Of a stretch of 64,000 nucleotides of DNA, positions 1-11,566 are shown piece after piece (the stretch's first letter is position 1; each line of letters opens with the position of its first letter). The stretch comes from Roseateles oligotrophus. Its GTDB lineage: Bacteria > Pseudomonadota > Gammaproteobacteria > Burkholderiales > Burkholderiaceae_C. A model generated the notes under the pieces. It saw nothing but the letters and a program-made list of their open reading frames with translations, searched no databases and was not told the origin of the DNA. The stretch covers positions 310,001 through 374,000 of the forward strand of contig NZ_JAJIRN010000007.1 of the NCBI RefSeq assembly GCF_025717515.1, read 5' to 3'. Made by a program: the position numbers and the translations under genes.

Positions 1-1931
1 TGCGGGGCATGCAGGTGACGGTGGTTCACATCGGCGACTGGCTGATGGAGCGCCAGCTCGATGATGTGGCCGGTGACCTCTTGCGCAAATCGCTGCAGGC
101 GCGCGGCCTGAAGTTCAAGCTCGGCGCGCAGACGCAGGCCTTGATCGGCGGCAAAGACGGCAGGGTGATGGCAGTGCAGTTCAAAGACGGCAGCGAGATC
201 CCGGCCGACTTGGTCGTGATGGCCGCCGGAATCCGTCCCAATACGGCGTTAGCGGAAAGCGCCGGCATCCACTGCAGCCGTGGCATCGTCGTCAGCGACA
301 CGCTGCAGACCACCACCGACCCGCGCATCTACTCGGTCGGTGAATGCGCCGCGCATCGCGGCATCGCCTATGGCCTGGTGGCGCCGCTGTTCGAGCAGGG
401 CAAGGTTTGCGCCACGCATCTGGCGCAGTTTGGCATTGGTCGCTACACCGGCAGTTCGGTGTCCACGAAGTTGAAAGTGACCGGCATCGATCTGTTTTCG
501 GCCGGCGACTTCAACGGCGGCGAGGGCTTCGAAGAAATCGTCATGAGTGACCCCTTTGCCGGGGTCTACAAAAAGCTCGTGATCAAGAACGACCAGCTGG
601 TCGGTGCATGTCTGTATGGCGACACCGTCGATGGGTCCTGGTATTTCAAGTTATTGCGCGAGGGCCGCAAGGTGGCCGACATCCGCGACAAGCTGATGTT
701 CGGCGAGTCCAATATCGGCGATGTGGGCCATCAAGGTCACAACAAAGCGGCCGCGATGCAGGATGCCGACGAGGTCTGCGGCTGCAATGGCGTCAGCAAG
801 GGCAGCATCTGCAAGGCGATCAAGGAGAAGGGCCTGTTCACGCTGGAGGAGGTGCGCAAGCACACCAAGGCGAGTGCCTCTTGCGGCAGTTGCACCGGTC
901 TGGTCGAACAGTTGCTGATGTTCACCGCCGGCGGGGACTATTCGGCCACACCGAAGAAAAAGGCGGTTTGCGCTTGCACCGATCTCAGCCATCAAGATGT
1001 GCGTGACGCCATCAATAAGCAGCATCTGATCAGCCTGGACAGCGTCTACACAGCCTTGGCCTGGAAGACCCCGAATGGTTGCCCGAGCTGCCGCCCGGCC
1101 TTGAACTATTACCTGATCTCCAGCTGGCCGAAGGAGGCGCAAGACGATCCGCAAAGCCGCGCCATCAATGAGCGAGCGCATGCCAATATCCAGAAGGACG
1201 GCACCTATTCGGTGATCCCGCGCATGTGGGGCGGCGAGACCAACAGCTCGGAGCTGCGCCGCATTGCCGACGCGGTGGACAAGTACAAGATCCCCACCGT
1301 CAAGGTCACCGGCGGCCAGCGCATCGACCTGCTGGGCGTGAAGAAGGAAGACCTGGTCGGCGTCTGGAAGGACATCGGCATGCCCTCGGGCCACGCCTAT
1401 GCCAAGGCGCTGCGCACGGTCAAGACCTGTGTCGGTAGTGAGTGGTGCCGCATGGGCACGCAGGACAGCACGCAGATGGGCAAGGACCTGGAGCGCGCTT
1501 TTGTCGGCATGTATGCGCCGCACAAGGTCAAGTTCGCGGTCTCGGGCTGCCCGCGCAACTGCGCCGAGGCGGGCATCAAGGATGTCGGCATCATCGGCGT
1601 GGACAGCGGCTGGGAAATGTACGTGGCGGGCAATGGCGGCATCAAGACCGAGGTCGCGGTGTTTCTCGTCAAGCTCAAGACGGCCGAGGAGGTGCTCGAG
1701 TACACCGGCGCCTTCATGCAGCTCTACCGCACCGAGGGCTGGTATCTGGAGCGCACCGTTCATTACGTTTCGCGGGTCGGCCTGGACTATGTGAAGCAGC
1801 GGATTCTGGAGGATGTTGAGGGCCGGCGCGCGCTGTGGGCGCAGCTGCAATTCGCGCTCGCCGGTGAGCCCGATCCTTGGTTCGAATTCGACAAGGCCAA
1901 GGTCGATTTGCGTCAGTTTGAAGCGCTGTAG
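1..1931 (+). CDS. nirB: Assimilatory nitrite reductase (NADH) large subunit, 5' end cut by window
   Basis: This is the 3' part of the siroheme nitrite reductase that reduces nitrite to ammonium with NADH in the cytoplasm. The frame is open to the first base, so the start lies outside the window; counting residues from the ATG at base 9, about 640 of the usual 800-850 are present. Seen in order: the tail of the FAD/NAD(P) oxidoreductase domain; two BFD-like [2Fe-2S] segments (CGCNG...CGSC near residues 258-296, CACTD...CPSC near 322-362); a ferredoxin-like half domain; and the siroheme/[4Fe-4S] cysteines in CVGSEWC (from residue 474) and CPRNC (514-518). nirD follows after 20 bases and nasA after that, which fits an assimilatory nitrate operon. 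Identity is secure; only the N-terminus is missing. Confidence 0.96.
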   Translation, partial: RGMQVTVVHIGDWLMERQLDDVAGDLLRKSLQARGLKFKLGAQTQALIGGKDGRVMAVQFKDGSEIPADLVVMAAGIRPNTALAESAGIHCSRGIVVSDTLQTTTDPRIYSVGECAAHRGIAYGLVAPLFEQGKVCATHLAQFGIGRYTGSSVSTKLKVTGIDLFSAGDFNGGEGFEEIVMSDPFAGVYKKLVIKNDQLVGACLYGDTVDGSWYFKLLREGRKVADIRDKLMFGESNIGDVGHQGHNKAAAMQDADEVCGCNGVSKGSICKAIKEKGLFTLEEVRKHTKASASCGSCTGLVEQLLMFTAGGDYSATPKKKAVCACTDLSHQDVRDAINKQHLISLDSVYTALAWKTPNGCPSCRPALNYYLISSWPKEAQDDPQSRAINERAHANIQKDGTYSVIPRMWGGETNSSELRRIADAVDKYKIPTVKVTGGQRIDLLGVKKEDLVGVWKDIGMPSGHAYAKALRTVKTCVGSEWCRMGTQDSTQMGKDLERAFVGMYAPHKVKFAVSGCPRNCAEAGIKDVGIIGVDSGWEMYVAGNGGIKTEVAVFLVKLKTAEEVLEYTGAFMQLYRTEGWYLERTVHYVSRVGLDYVKQRILEDVEGRRALWAQLQFALAGEPDPWFEFDKAKVDLRQFEAL

Positions 1932-1951
1932 AAAGAGGGGGAAGAAACGCC

Positions 1952-2329
1952 ATGAGTGAATGGAAAAATATCTGTGCGGTCAACGACATCCCGGTGCTGG
2001 GCTCGCGCCGTGTGCAGCGCGCCCAAGGACCGCAAGTCGCTTTGTTTCGCAGCAGTGATGACGCCGTGTTTGCGCTCCTGGACCGCTGCCCGCACAAGGG
2101 CGGCCCGCTCAGCCAAGGCATCGTGTTCGGCAACAAGGTCGCCTGCCCGCTGCACAACTGGACGATTGCACTCGACAGCGGCCAGGCGCAGGCGCCCGAT
2201 GAGGGTTGCACGGCCAAGTTCAGCGTTAGGGTGGAGGCGGGTCAAGTCTTGCTGAACCAGTTTGAGCTGGAGACGGTCGGCATCGAGTTTGAGCCGATCA
2301 AGGCCGGACCCTGCACCCGCAGCTGCTGA
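1952..2329 (+). CDS. nirD: Nitrite reductase small subunit NirD (Rieske-like)
   Basis: A 125-residue Rieske-type ferredoxin partner of NirB. The pattern CPHKGGPLSQG...CPLHNW supplies the Cys-His/Cys-His ligands of a Rieske [2Fe-2S] cluster. Many NirD proteins lack these ligands, so this one may carry a real cluster (inference). The length is a little above the usual 105-115 residues because of a C-terminal tail ending CTRSC. It begins 20 bases after nirB and ends 7 bases before nasA, so the three are almost certainly one transcript. The ATG at 1952 follows a GGGGAAGAA purine stretch that can act as the ribosome binding site. Confidence 0.95.
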   Translation: MSEWKNICAVNDIPVLGSRRVQRAQGPQVALFRSSDDAVFALLDRCPHKGGPLSQGIVFGNKVACPLHNWTIALDSGQAQAPDEGCTAKFSVRVEAGQVLLNQFELETVGIEFEPIKAGPCTRSC

Positions 2330-2336
2330 GCCCGGT

Positions 2337-5111
2337 ATGGATACGCGTTCGACCTGCCCTTACTGCGGCGTTGGTTGTGGGGTGATCATCGAGAGCCAGG
2401 CCGGTGCGATCACCGGCGTGCGCGGTGATCCGGAGCACCCGGCCAATTTCGGCCGCTTGTGCAGCAAGGGCTCGACCCTGCACCTGACCGCCGCGCCGGT
2501 GGTGCTGCAAACCCGCCGCTTGCTGCAACCGGCATTGCGGGCCGAACGGACTGCACCCATGGAGGCGAGCAGCTGGGATGCTGTCAACAAGCAAGTGGCC
2601 GAAAAACTGGCCGCGACCATCCAAGCGCATGGACCCGACTCGGTCGGTTTCTACATCTCCGGCCAGTTGCTGACCGAGGACTATCACGCCTTCAACAAGC
2701 TGGCCCGCGCCTTGGTCGGCACGAACAATATCGACAGCAATTCGCGCCTGTGCATGAGTTCGGCCGTGGTCGGCTACAAGCAAAGCTTGGGCGCCGACGC
2801 GCCGCCGGCCTGCTATGAAGACCTGGACCTGGCCGACTGCGTGTTTATCACCGGTGCGAATCCGGCCTGGGCGCATCCCATCCTGTTTCGGCGCCTGGAG
2901 GCGGTCAAGGCCGCGAAGCCTGCCATGAAGATCATCGTCGTCGATCCGCGCCGCACCGAGAGCGCCGAGTTCGCCGACCTGCATCTGCAAATCCTGCCCG
3001 GCACCGATGTGGCGCTGTGCCTGGGGTTGCTGCATGCCTGCATCTGGGACGGCTTGCTCAATCAGTCCTTTATCGACGCCCACACGGCCGGCTTTGGCGA
3101 GCTGAAGGCCTTGGCGCGCGACATGACGCCGGCGCAGGCCGCGCGCATTTGCGGCATTAGCGTGACGGATCTGTTGCAGGCCGCGCGCTGGTTTGCAGCT
3201 TCGCCCGCCACGCTGTCGCTGTACTGCCAAGGGCTGAACCAAAGCAGCAGCGGCACGGCCAAGAACACTGCGCTGATCAATCTGCACCTGGCCACCGGGC
3301 AGATCGGCCGGCCCGGTGCCGGTCCGCTTTCGCTAACGGGTCAGCCCAACGCTATGGGTGGGCGCGAGGTGGGCGGCATGGCGACGCTCTTGCCCGGCCA
3401 TCGCGATCCCAATGACGCGCTTCACCGCACCGAAATCGCGTCCTTGTGGGGCGTTGACGACTTGCCGGTGAAGCCGGGCAAGACGGCGGTCGAGCTGTTC
3501 GAGGCCGCCGCGCGTGGAGAGATCAAGGTCTTGTGGATAGCTTGTACCAACCCGGCGCAGTCGCTGCCCGACCAGGCCTTGGTGCGGCGGGCGCTGGAAC
3601 GCTGCGAGCTGGTGATCTTGCAAGAATGCTTTGCCGGCACCGCCACGGCCGCCTATGCCGATGTAATCTTGCCGGCCGCCACCTGGGGCGAGAAGGAAGG
3701 CAGCGTCACCAACAGCGAGCGCCGCATCAGCCGCGTGCGAGCCGCGATGGCTCCGCCGGGTGAGGCGCGGCCAGATTGGCAGATCGTGCGCGATGTGGCG
3801 CGTTTATTGGAGCCTGTTCTGCGGCCCGGCCGCCCCAGCCTGTTCGGTTTTGAAACCAGCGAGGCGCTGTGGCTGGAGCATCGCGAGGCCACCCGTGGCC
3901 GCGACCTCGACATCTGCGGCCTCAGCTATGCCTTGCTTGACAGCGCCGGCCCGCAGCAATGGCCGTACCCGGAAGGCGCGGCCCAAGGCCTTGCTCGGCT
4001 GTACGAAGATGGGCGCTTCGCCACGCCCGATGGCCGCGCGCGCTTTATTGCCAAGCCTTACCAGGCCTGTGCCGAGGCCGTCGACGCGCGCTTTCCTTTT
4101 GGCTTGACGACCAGCCGCCTGCGCGATCAATGGCACGGCATGAGCCGCAGCGGCCTGGCCAGCCGCTTGTTCGGCCATGAGGCCGCGCCGGTCTTGCGCA
4201 TGAACCCGCAAGACCTGCCGCGCCGGGGGCTCAAGGATGGCGACCTGGTGCGAATTCGCTCGCGTCGCGGTGAAATGGCCGTGGCCCTGCGGGGAGACGC
4301 CGGCATTAGCCCGGCGCAAGCCGATCTGGCCATGCACTGGGGCCAGGAGTTCATCTCCGGGCGAGGTGCAGAGGGTCAGGCCTTGCTGGGCGTGAACGGG
4401 CTGACTCAGCCGATTTTTTGCCCCGACTCAAAGCAGCCTGAATTGAAATTCACTGCGGTGGATATCAAACGCCTGGATTTGCCTTGGCGCCTGAGCGCGG
4501 CAGCTTGGGTAGCGCCGGCCGATGCGGCTGCGATAGGGCTGGCCTTGCGCGGCTTGATGCCTGAGTTCGACTATGCGCATTGCGTGCCGGTGCCGGCTCA
4601 GGCCGGCAAAGAGGGTTGGTCTTTCGAGGCCGCGCTTGCCTCGCCGCCGGCGCCTGAATTGGTCGCGCGGATTGCTGCGCTGCTGAAGCTGCAGGGCGTC
4701 AATCTGCTGCGTTATGCCGACGCCCAGCGCGGCCGCACGCGGCTGCTTTTGCTTGACGGCGTGGGCCCCGAGGCCCGCCTGCAAGCGCTGCTGCGCGTGG
4801 GCGAGGCCGGTGAGGGTGCTTGGATTCAACAACTTTGGCGTGACGCCGCCTTGGTGGCCCCGCATGGCCGCAGGCTGCTGGCGCCCGAGGCCGCTGCGCC
4901 GCAAGACCTGGCCCCGCCCAGCCCGCAGGTCTGCAACTGTTTCGATGTATCCGAGCAGCACATACTCACTCAATTGAAAGTCTGCGCCGGCGGGCCGGGC
5001 GAGCGACTGCGGTCCTTGCAGTCCAAGCTGCGCTGCGGCACTCAATGCGGCTCCTGCTTGCCGGCGCTGCGCCGCTTGGTCGAGCTCGCTTCCCGTGACC
5101 CCGAGGCATAG
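2337..5111 (+). CDS. nasA: Assimilatory nitrate reductase catalytic subunit
   Basis: A 924-residue bis-MGD molybdoenzyme that reduces nitrate to nitrite in the cytoplasm. The start at ATG 2337 gives the standard N-terminus MDTRSTCPYCGVGCG; an upstream in-frame start would only add residues overlapping nirD. Cys7, Cys10, Cys14 and Cys42 (C-x2-C-x3-C-x27-C) bind the N-terminal [4Fe-4S] cluster. The molybdopterin oxidoreductase and dinucleotide-binding domains follow. The last 60 residues form a BFD-like [2Fe-2S] domain (CNCFD...CGTQCGSC), as in NasA proteins that receive electrons directly from a reductase or flavodoxin. The preceding nirBD supplies the next reduction step. No nitrate transporter or regulator is visible in the window. 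Confidence 0.95.
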   Translation: MDTRSTCPYCGVGCGVIIESQAGAITGVRGDPEHPANFGRLCSKGSTLHLTAAPVVLQTRRLLQPALRAERTAPMEASSWDAVNKQVAEKLAATIQAHGPDSVGFYISGQLLTEDYHAFNKLARALVGTNNIDSNSRLCMSSAVVGYKQSLGADAPPACYEDLDLADCVFITGANPAWAHPILFRRLEAVKAAKPAMKIIVVDPRRTESAEFADLHLQILPGTDVALCLGLLHACIWDGLLNQSFIDAHTAGFGELKALARDMTPAQAARICGISVTDLLQAARWFAASPATLSLYCQGLNQSSSGTAKNTALINLHLATGQIGRPGAGPLSLTGQPNAMGGREVGGMATLLPGHRDPNDALHRTEIASLWGVDDLPVKPGKTAVELFEAAARGEIKVLWIACTNPAQSLPDQALVRRALERCELVILQECFAGTATAAYADVILPAATWGEKEGSVTNSERRISRVRAAMAPPGEARPDWQIVRDVARLLEPVLRPGRPSLFGFETSEALWLEHREATRGRDLDICGLSYALLDSAGPQQWPYPEGAAQGLARLYEDGRFATPDGRARFIAKPYQACAEAVDARFPFGLTTSRLRDQWHGMSRSGLASRLFGHEAAPVLRMNPQDLPRRGLKDGDLVRIRSRRGEMAVALRGDAGISPAQADLAMHWGQEFISGRGAEGQALLGVNGLTQPIFCPDSKQPELKFTAVDIKRLDLPWRLSAAAWVAPADAAAIGLALRGLMPEFDYAHCVPVPAQAGKEGWSFEAALASPPAPELVARIAALLKLQGVNLLRYADAQRGRTRLLLLDGVGPEARLQALLRVGEAGEGAWIQQLWRDAALVAPHGRRLLAPEAAAPQDLAPPSPQVCNCFDVSEQHILTQLKVCAGGPGERLRSLQSKLRCGTQCGSCLPALRRLVELASRDPEA

Positions 5112-5115
5112 ACGC

Positions 5116-5158
5116 CAGGGCCTGCAAAAGCCTTCAAGCCGTCGATTTGCAGGCCTTG
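5116..5158 (+). terminator. Hairpin after nasA, probable transcription terminator
   Basis: GGCCTGCAAA (5119-5128) pairs perfectly with TTTGCAGGCC (5146-5155), and flanking bases extend the stem with a G-T pair. The loop is 17 nt and the hairpin is followed by the short T-rich run TTGTTT. It starts a few bases after the nasA stop. The T tract is weak, so termination is likely but not certain. Confidence 0.55.
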
Positions 5159-5279
5159 TTTGCGGCGCCCGAACATGAACGGTGGCAGCGCCAAGGACCC
5201 AAACTTCTGGCCTGTGCCGCAGAGGCAGCCCGAGAGCTGTTAGGCTGGCGGCCTTTGTCAGCTTATCTTCACCCGCCTC

Positions 5280-6056
5280 ATGAGCTTCTTGGCCATCGAC
5301 ATCGGCAATACCCGCCTCAAATGGGCGCTTTACGCATCACCACAGCCGGGTGCGGTGCTGCTGGCACATGGTGCGGTGTTCCTCGAAACCATCGAAACCT
5401 TGGCCGACAGCGATTGGCGCGGCCTGCCTGCGCCGCACAGCGTGCTGGGCTGCAATGTGGCGGGTGACGCCGTGCGCAGGCGGGTCGAGGAACAGCTCGA
5501 GCTGTGGGATCAGGAACCACGCTGGGTGGTGTCCAGCGGCCATGCCGGCGGTGTCAGCAATGGCTATGACCATCCCGGCCGGCTTGGCGTTGACAGGTTT
5601 GTGGCCTTGATCGGGGCACGTTCGCATGTGCTGCAGCGGGCCAAGGGGGCCGAACCGAGTGCGGCGCTGGTGGTGATGATAGGCACGGCGGTCACCGTTG
5701 ATGCGCTGGACGCGAGCGGTCAATTCATCGGCGGCATCATCATGCCCGGCCACGGCATCATGTTGCGGGCCTTGGAGGGCGGTACGGCCGGTCTGCGCGT
5801 GCCCACCGGCGAGGTGCGCGACTTCCCCACCAATACCTCGGACGCCTTGACCAGCGGCGGCACCTTCGCGATTACCGGCGCGATCGAGCGCATGCACAGG
5901 CATCTGACGCAGAAGGTCGGTAACGCACCGCTAACGCTGATGACCGGCGGCGCCGCCTGGAAGGTTGCGCCGACGCTGGAGATCGAACATGAGCTGGTCG
6001 ACTCGCTGATCTTCGACGGCATGCTGGCGCTGCAATCGCACCGACTTGCGCTTTAG
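5280..6056 (+). CDS. coaX: Type III pantothenate kinase
   Basis: A 258-residue ASKHA-fold kinase that phosphorylates pantothenate, the first step of coenzyme A synthesis. The N-terminal phosphate motif is [11 protein letters not shown], followed by the family signatures [16 protein letters not shown] (pantothenate/dimer region) and [13 protein letters not shown], and a Gly-rich GGIIMPG segment; the length is typical. Burkholderiales often have birA directly upstream, but the 168 bases before this ATG contain only the nasA hairpin. The stop codon overlaps that of the convergent potassium channel gene within the four bases TTAG (6053-6056). Confidence 0.95.
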   Translation: MSFLAIDIGNTRLKWALYASPQPGAVLLAHGAVFLETIETLADSDWRGLPAPHSVLGCNVAGDAVRRRVEEQLELWDQEPRWVVSSGHAGGVSNGYDHPGRLGVDRFVALIGARSHVLQRAKGAEPSAALVVMIGTAVTVDALDASGQFIGGIIMPGHGIMLRALEGGTAGLRVPTGEVRDFPTNTSDALTSGGTFAITGAIERMHRHLTQKVGNAPLTLMTGGAAWKVAPTLEIEHELVDSLIFDGMLALQSHRLAL

Positions 6057-6787
6057 CCTCTTAGCCGTTTCAGCTCATCCTTCAGCGCCGCCAGCTCCTC
6101 ATGTACGCTGCGCAATTGCGCGTGCATATCTCTGAGGATGTCCTGCTCCATGCGGCGCTCCGAGCTTTCGACCCAGAAGGACGCGATCGCCGCTGTCACC
6201 AGCGATAGCACCGCATAACCGAGCAAGACGACGAAGACCGAGAAGATCTTGGCTGCCGGCGTGGTTGGCACGATGTCACCATAACCGACCGTAGCGGCGG
6301 TCGTAAAGGCCAGCCAGAGCCCATCGCCCAAGCTGTGCACACGCGGCTCGAGCGCCCAAAAGCCAACGCCGCAAAAAAACAAGACCAGCATCGCCAGCGC
6401 GAGCAAATAGCCCAGGCCGCCGCGCGTGACCCAGAATTTGATCGCCCAGGCCATGTGCACCAGGGTCAGCATGGCGACGAACAAGCGCAGCCCCAGCGCC
6501 AGTTGGGAATGGACACTCGGCGGCAACAGCGCGGCCGCCACCAAGCCGGCGGCCAGCACCAGATCCATTGCGTTGCTGCGCAGGTATTGCTGTTTGTGGC
6601 TGACTTGGCTTGCGACCAAGCTCAGCGACAGCAGGATCATCCCGGCCGCGCCCAAATAGATGCCCACGGCCAGCGGCGTTGGCAGGTTCTCCAGCAACTC
6701 GATATAGAAGGCTGGGATCGTGCACAGCAGGCCGATCAAGACCGGCCAGCGCCAGCGTTTTTCGGTGCGCAGCGCGGCGGCATTCAT
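6053..6787 (-). CDS. Two-pore-type potassium channel family protein
   Basis: A 244-residue inner-membrane protein with several hydrophobic segments (about residues 13-30, 38-60, 73-90, 97-118, 126-146, 153-165 and 180-205). The K+ selectivity filter TVGYGD is at residues 166-171, just before the last membrane helix. The C-terminus is a charged, probably coiled-coil tail ([18 protein letters not shown] onwards). It resembles the bacterial Ion_trans_2 / Kch-like group and lacks a recognisable RCK/TrkA-N domain. The start was set at ATG 6787 because the 28 residues further upstream in frame are not membrane-channel-like. Specific substrate and gating cannot be read from the sequence. Confidence 0.85.
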   Translation of the reverse strand: MNAAALRTEKRWRWPVLIGLLCTIPAFYIELLENLPTPLAVGIYLGAAGMILLSLSLVASQVSHKQQYLRSNAMDLVLAAGLVAAALLPPSVHSQLALGLRLFVAMLTLVHMAWAIKFWVTRGGLGYLLALAMLVLFFCGVGFWALEPRVHSLGDGLWLAFTTAATVGYGDIVPTTPAAKIFSVFVVLLGYAVLSLVTAAIASFWVESSERRMEQDILRDMHAQLRSVHEELAALKDELKRLRG

Positions 6788-6906
6788 GGCGGGCGGGCGG
6801 GCCAGCCCCCAGGTGCGGGTACTAAGTCGGTGTGGCATGGGGGCGAAGCTTAGTCCCGACATGCCGGGCATGGCTTGATGTCAATCAAGACGGCGTAGCG
6901 GGGCGC

Positions 6907-8789
<1,883 letters not shown>

Positions 8790-8835
8790 AGCGAATCCAG
8801 ATGAGGCCAATGAGCGTGGCTTCAAGCCCAGTCGG

Positions 8836-10617
8836 CTATAGCTGGCGCACCTTGATCTTGGCGTGTTCGTTGATGCCCATGGCGACAAAGAACAAAGCCA
8901 CCAAGCGATGCGCGTCGGTGAAGCTGACGCTGCGATTCTCGGCGCGGCGGCTCAAGACCCAGTTGAGCAGATCACCTGCGGCCATGAAGTCGAGGCGGAT
9001 CAGTTTGGGGCAATGGACATTGATCATGGTGGCGGCGCCCATTTCAGCCGTCATACGCCTCAGGGTCTCCGAGATGTCGCCGCTCAGCTGCCCGCTGAGC
9101 TCAAGTTGAACGCTGGCCGGCAAATGCGCATGTTCGTTCATCTGCGATTCCAGAAAACTGGTCGATTGCTCGGTCTGCACGGTGTTGCTTGCCGGCCCAT
9201 GGGTCGAAAGACTGGCTCCGCTGACCCGGACCCGGCAATTGCTGCGCTCCCAGCTGGGTGGCGAGACCTCGTAAGTAACGCAGTAGTCGATCGCGGTTTC
9301 ATCGAATTGATCGGGGCGATTGACCAGGCGCAGCGCTTCCAGGCGCAGCATCCACAATGCTGGGTCGGCGTCACGTACGCCCACCGGCGCCATCTCGCTG
9401 AGCAAGTTCAAAAAAGCGTCGCCGGCAAGCCAGCGCATATCGACTGGCAGCTTTGCCCAGTCGCGAAACAACTCCCGCAAAAGTCCACAGGCCTCGATAT
9501 CGAGTTGGCGCAACGGTGCCCAGTCCAGCACCCAGGGCATGGGCATGTTCTGGCAACGCGTCTTCAATTGATGGACCGACTCGGCGACCAGATACTCGGG
9601 CGCGGACCAACTGACGTTGCTCGAGACTCCCATGGGTGCGCGCACGCTGCGCGCAGCCTCGGCGGCCATCTTGGGCATTGAGTACCACTGCGGTGCCGAT
9701 AGGCCGAACAACTGCGCGTAGTCCAGCGCTAGGGCTTCAAATTTGGCTTGTTGGCCGGTGGCGCGGAAATGGTCAAACAGCACCAGCCAGGTTTCGCCCT
9801 GCAAATTGCGCTGCCCGCCCGGTCGTATCAGGCTGTTAAGTGCGTTCTCGCAACTTTCATAATCGGCGTTGGCGAACGCGATCACGGCCTCATCAAGCTC
9901 GGGGTCATGTACCACTTCGCGCAAGGCCGGCATGGCCTGCTGCGCGGCCCTGAAACTCAAAGGCGGAGCGACTTCTTCGGTAGGCTTGGGCTCGAATGTC
10001 ATTTCGAGCGGCGGCAGGTCGGCAATGGCCGGCAGCACGCTGGCTTTGGCATCCGATAGAGGCGACATGCCGGCCCCCATCACGAAGGCGGCCGGTGTTG
10101 GCGCCGATTCCAAACGATCAACCTCGGCGGCCGAGGCGAACTCACTCACTCTGGGCGCGTCTGCGTCAGCCGTCGAAGTCGGCGCGAAATGCGCCGGCGT
10201 CGTGCTGGTCTCGAAAAGACGTTGGGTTTGTGGGCCTTGGGCCTGGGTGGTGGCGTAGCCCTCGCCGGCCATTTGCTGCTCGATCTCGTCGATTTTGGCC
10301 TTCACGCCGAGGTCGATCTTGGAATTCAGTTCGCTGATACGTTCGACCTCGTCCAGGCGCGAGTTCGAGGACCCCAGTATCGCCAGTTGCTCCGGCGTCA
10401 GGCCCTCGCGGCGAATGCGGCGCAGCATATCGAGCTCGCGCTTGCGCACGAAATCATTGCGGCGCTTGCGATCCACCATGGCGCGCAACTCGGCCTTGGC
10501 CTGATCGCCTTCCGGGTCGTCCTGGCGGGAATTGATTTCCGCCCAGTCGCTGGTGGGATTGGCCACAAAGCGCGCAACCTTGCGGAAGAAGCTCTCGCCG
10601 TCTTTCGGTTCTGCCAT
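8836..10617 (-). CDS. STAS-domain protein of unknown role, between dksA and hslV
   Basis: About 593 residues from ATG 10617 ([18 protein letters not shown]). The N-terminus is highly charged with coiled-coil character up to about residue 110, followed by a low-complexity Pro/Ala-rich linker to about residue 200. A helical region then resembles TPR-like repeats ([26 protein letters not shown] and onwards). The C-terminal 90 residues ([13 protein letters not shown] to the end) look like a STAS fold. I do not know a named function; similar STAS proteins sit in this place in related Burkholderiales genomes (recollection, not checked). No signal peptide or membrane segment is visible, so it is likely cytoplasmic. 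It may be co-transcribed with dksA (70 bases upstream) and hslVU. Confidence 0.75.
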   Translation of the reverse strand: MAEPKDGESFFRKVARFVANPTSDWAEINSRQDDPEGDQAKAELRAMVDRKRRNDFVRKRELDMLRRIRREGLTPEQLAILGSSNSRLDEVERISELNSKIDLGVKAKIDEIEQQMAGEGYATTQAQGPQTQRLFETSTTPAHFAPTSTADADAPRVSEFASAAEVDRLESAPTPAAFVMGAGMSPLSDAKASVLPAIADLPPLEMTFEPKPTEEVAPPLSFRAAQQAMPALREVVHDPELDEAVIAFANADYESCENALNSLIRPGGQRNLQGETWLVLFDHFRATGQQAKFEALALDYAQLFGLSAPQWYSMPKMAAEAARSVRAPMGVSSNVSWSAPEYLVAESVHQLKTRCQNMPMPWVLDWAPLRQLDIEACGLLRELFRDWAKLPVDMRWLAGDAFLNLLSEMAPVGVRDADPALWMLRLEALRLVNRPDQFDETAIDYCVTYEVSPPSWERSNCRVRVSGASLSTHGPASNTVQTEQSTSFLESQMNEHAHLPASVQLELSGQLSGDISETLRRMTAEMGAATMINVHCPKLIRLDFMAAGDLLNWVLSRRAENRSVSFTDAHRLVALFFVAMGINEHAKIKVRQL

Positions 10618-10687
10618 GCGCGCTGGACCTTGGTTTGAATCGGACTGGGCGAATGAATGACCGTTCGTTTGAACGTCCCGGCGCTGT

Positions 10688-11407
10688 TCAGTCGCCAAAC
10701 ATCTTCTGCTTCATCTCGCGGCGCTGCTGCGCTTCGAGCGACAGCGACGCGGTCGGACGGGCAATCAAACGGCCCAGGCCGATGGGCTCACCGGTCTCGT
10801 CGCAATAGCCATATTCGCCATTGTCCAAACGAGCCAGCGACTGAATGATCTTCTTCAGCAACTTGCGCTCGCGGTCGCGCGTGCGCAATTCCAAGGCATG
10901 TTCTTCCTCGATGGTGGCGCGGTCGGCCGGGTCGGGCACGATGGAGGTGTCTTCGCGCAAATGCTCGGTGGTCTCACCGGCATTCGACAACACACCGTTC
11001 TTCAACTCGGTCAACTTGGCGCGGAAGAACTCGATCTGTTTGGCTCCCATGTACTCGGTCTCTGGCATGGCCAGCACTTCGGCATCGGTCAATTCGGAGC
11101 CGGTCTTGGTCTTCCAAGCGTTGACCAACTTGGGGTCGGACTTGGCGGCGGTGCGGGGGCTTTCAATCACGGGCGTATTCATCTGTCTGGTGGGCGGCTT
11201 CGGGGGAGCGAATCGGTCAGCGAAGCGGCTGTTTCCGGTCGGGGGAGGGCTGGCCTCGATGGTGGCAAGGGCGGGCTGATCTGCGGCCTCGGTCTTGGCT
11301 TTGGACGAGGTCTTGCCCGCTTTGGTGACGGGACGGGACTCTGCTCCAGCCTGGTTAGGCTCGAGCTCGGTCGCAACGGCGGATTTTGGGGCCTGGGTCT
11401 TGCTCAC
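10688..11407 (-). CDS. dksA: RNA polymerase-binding transcription factor DksA, extended, Cys-poor
   Basis: DksA binds the RNA polymerase secondary channel and acts with ppGpp in the stringent response. The conserved core (TEYMGAKQIEFFRAKLTELK, the coiled coil with DPADRATIEEE at its tip, then GEYGYCDETGEPIG) is clear. The zinc-finger positions read C-x2-T...S-x2-A, so three of the four Cys ligands are replaced; this is the form common in alpha- and betaproteobacterial DksA. The proposed GTG start at 11407 follows GGAGAGAACC, a good ribosome binding site, and gives 239 residues with an about 85-residue disordered Lys/Ala/Pro-rich N-terminal extension. A shorter protein could start at the internal ATG before NTPVIESPRTAAK. 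Confidence 0.92.
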   Translation of the reverse strand: MSKTQAPKSAVATELEPNQAGAESRPVTKAGKTSSKAKTEAADQPALATIEASPPPTGNSRFADRFAPPKPPTRQMNTPVIESPRTAAKSDPKLVNAWKTKTGSELTDAEVLAMPETEYMGAKQIEFFRAKLTELKNGVLSNAGETTEHLREDTSIVPDPADRATIEEEHALELRTRDRERKLLKKIIQSLARLDNGEYGYCDETGEPIGLGRLIARPTASLSLEAQQRREMKQKMFGD

Positions 11408-11566
11408 GGTTCTCTCCTCGCACAAACATCTCTAAGCAACAACTCGTTCGAGTTTGTCATTCAGATATCAATCGGGACCAGCTTTGTTCGCATTTTGGGC
11501 GCCGCGCATTGTAGTCACGATACTGCGACGCCCTTCAAGACAATTTGCGAAGTTTGGCCCAAAGTT

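Noticed and set aside
5112-5279. Missing birA before coaX, or a small gene there
   Set aside because: The frames are overlapped by the nasA hairpin and lack biotin-ligase motifs; the gap is too short for birA.
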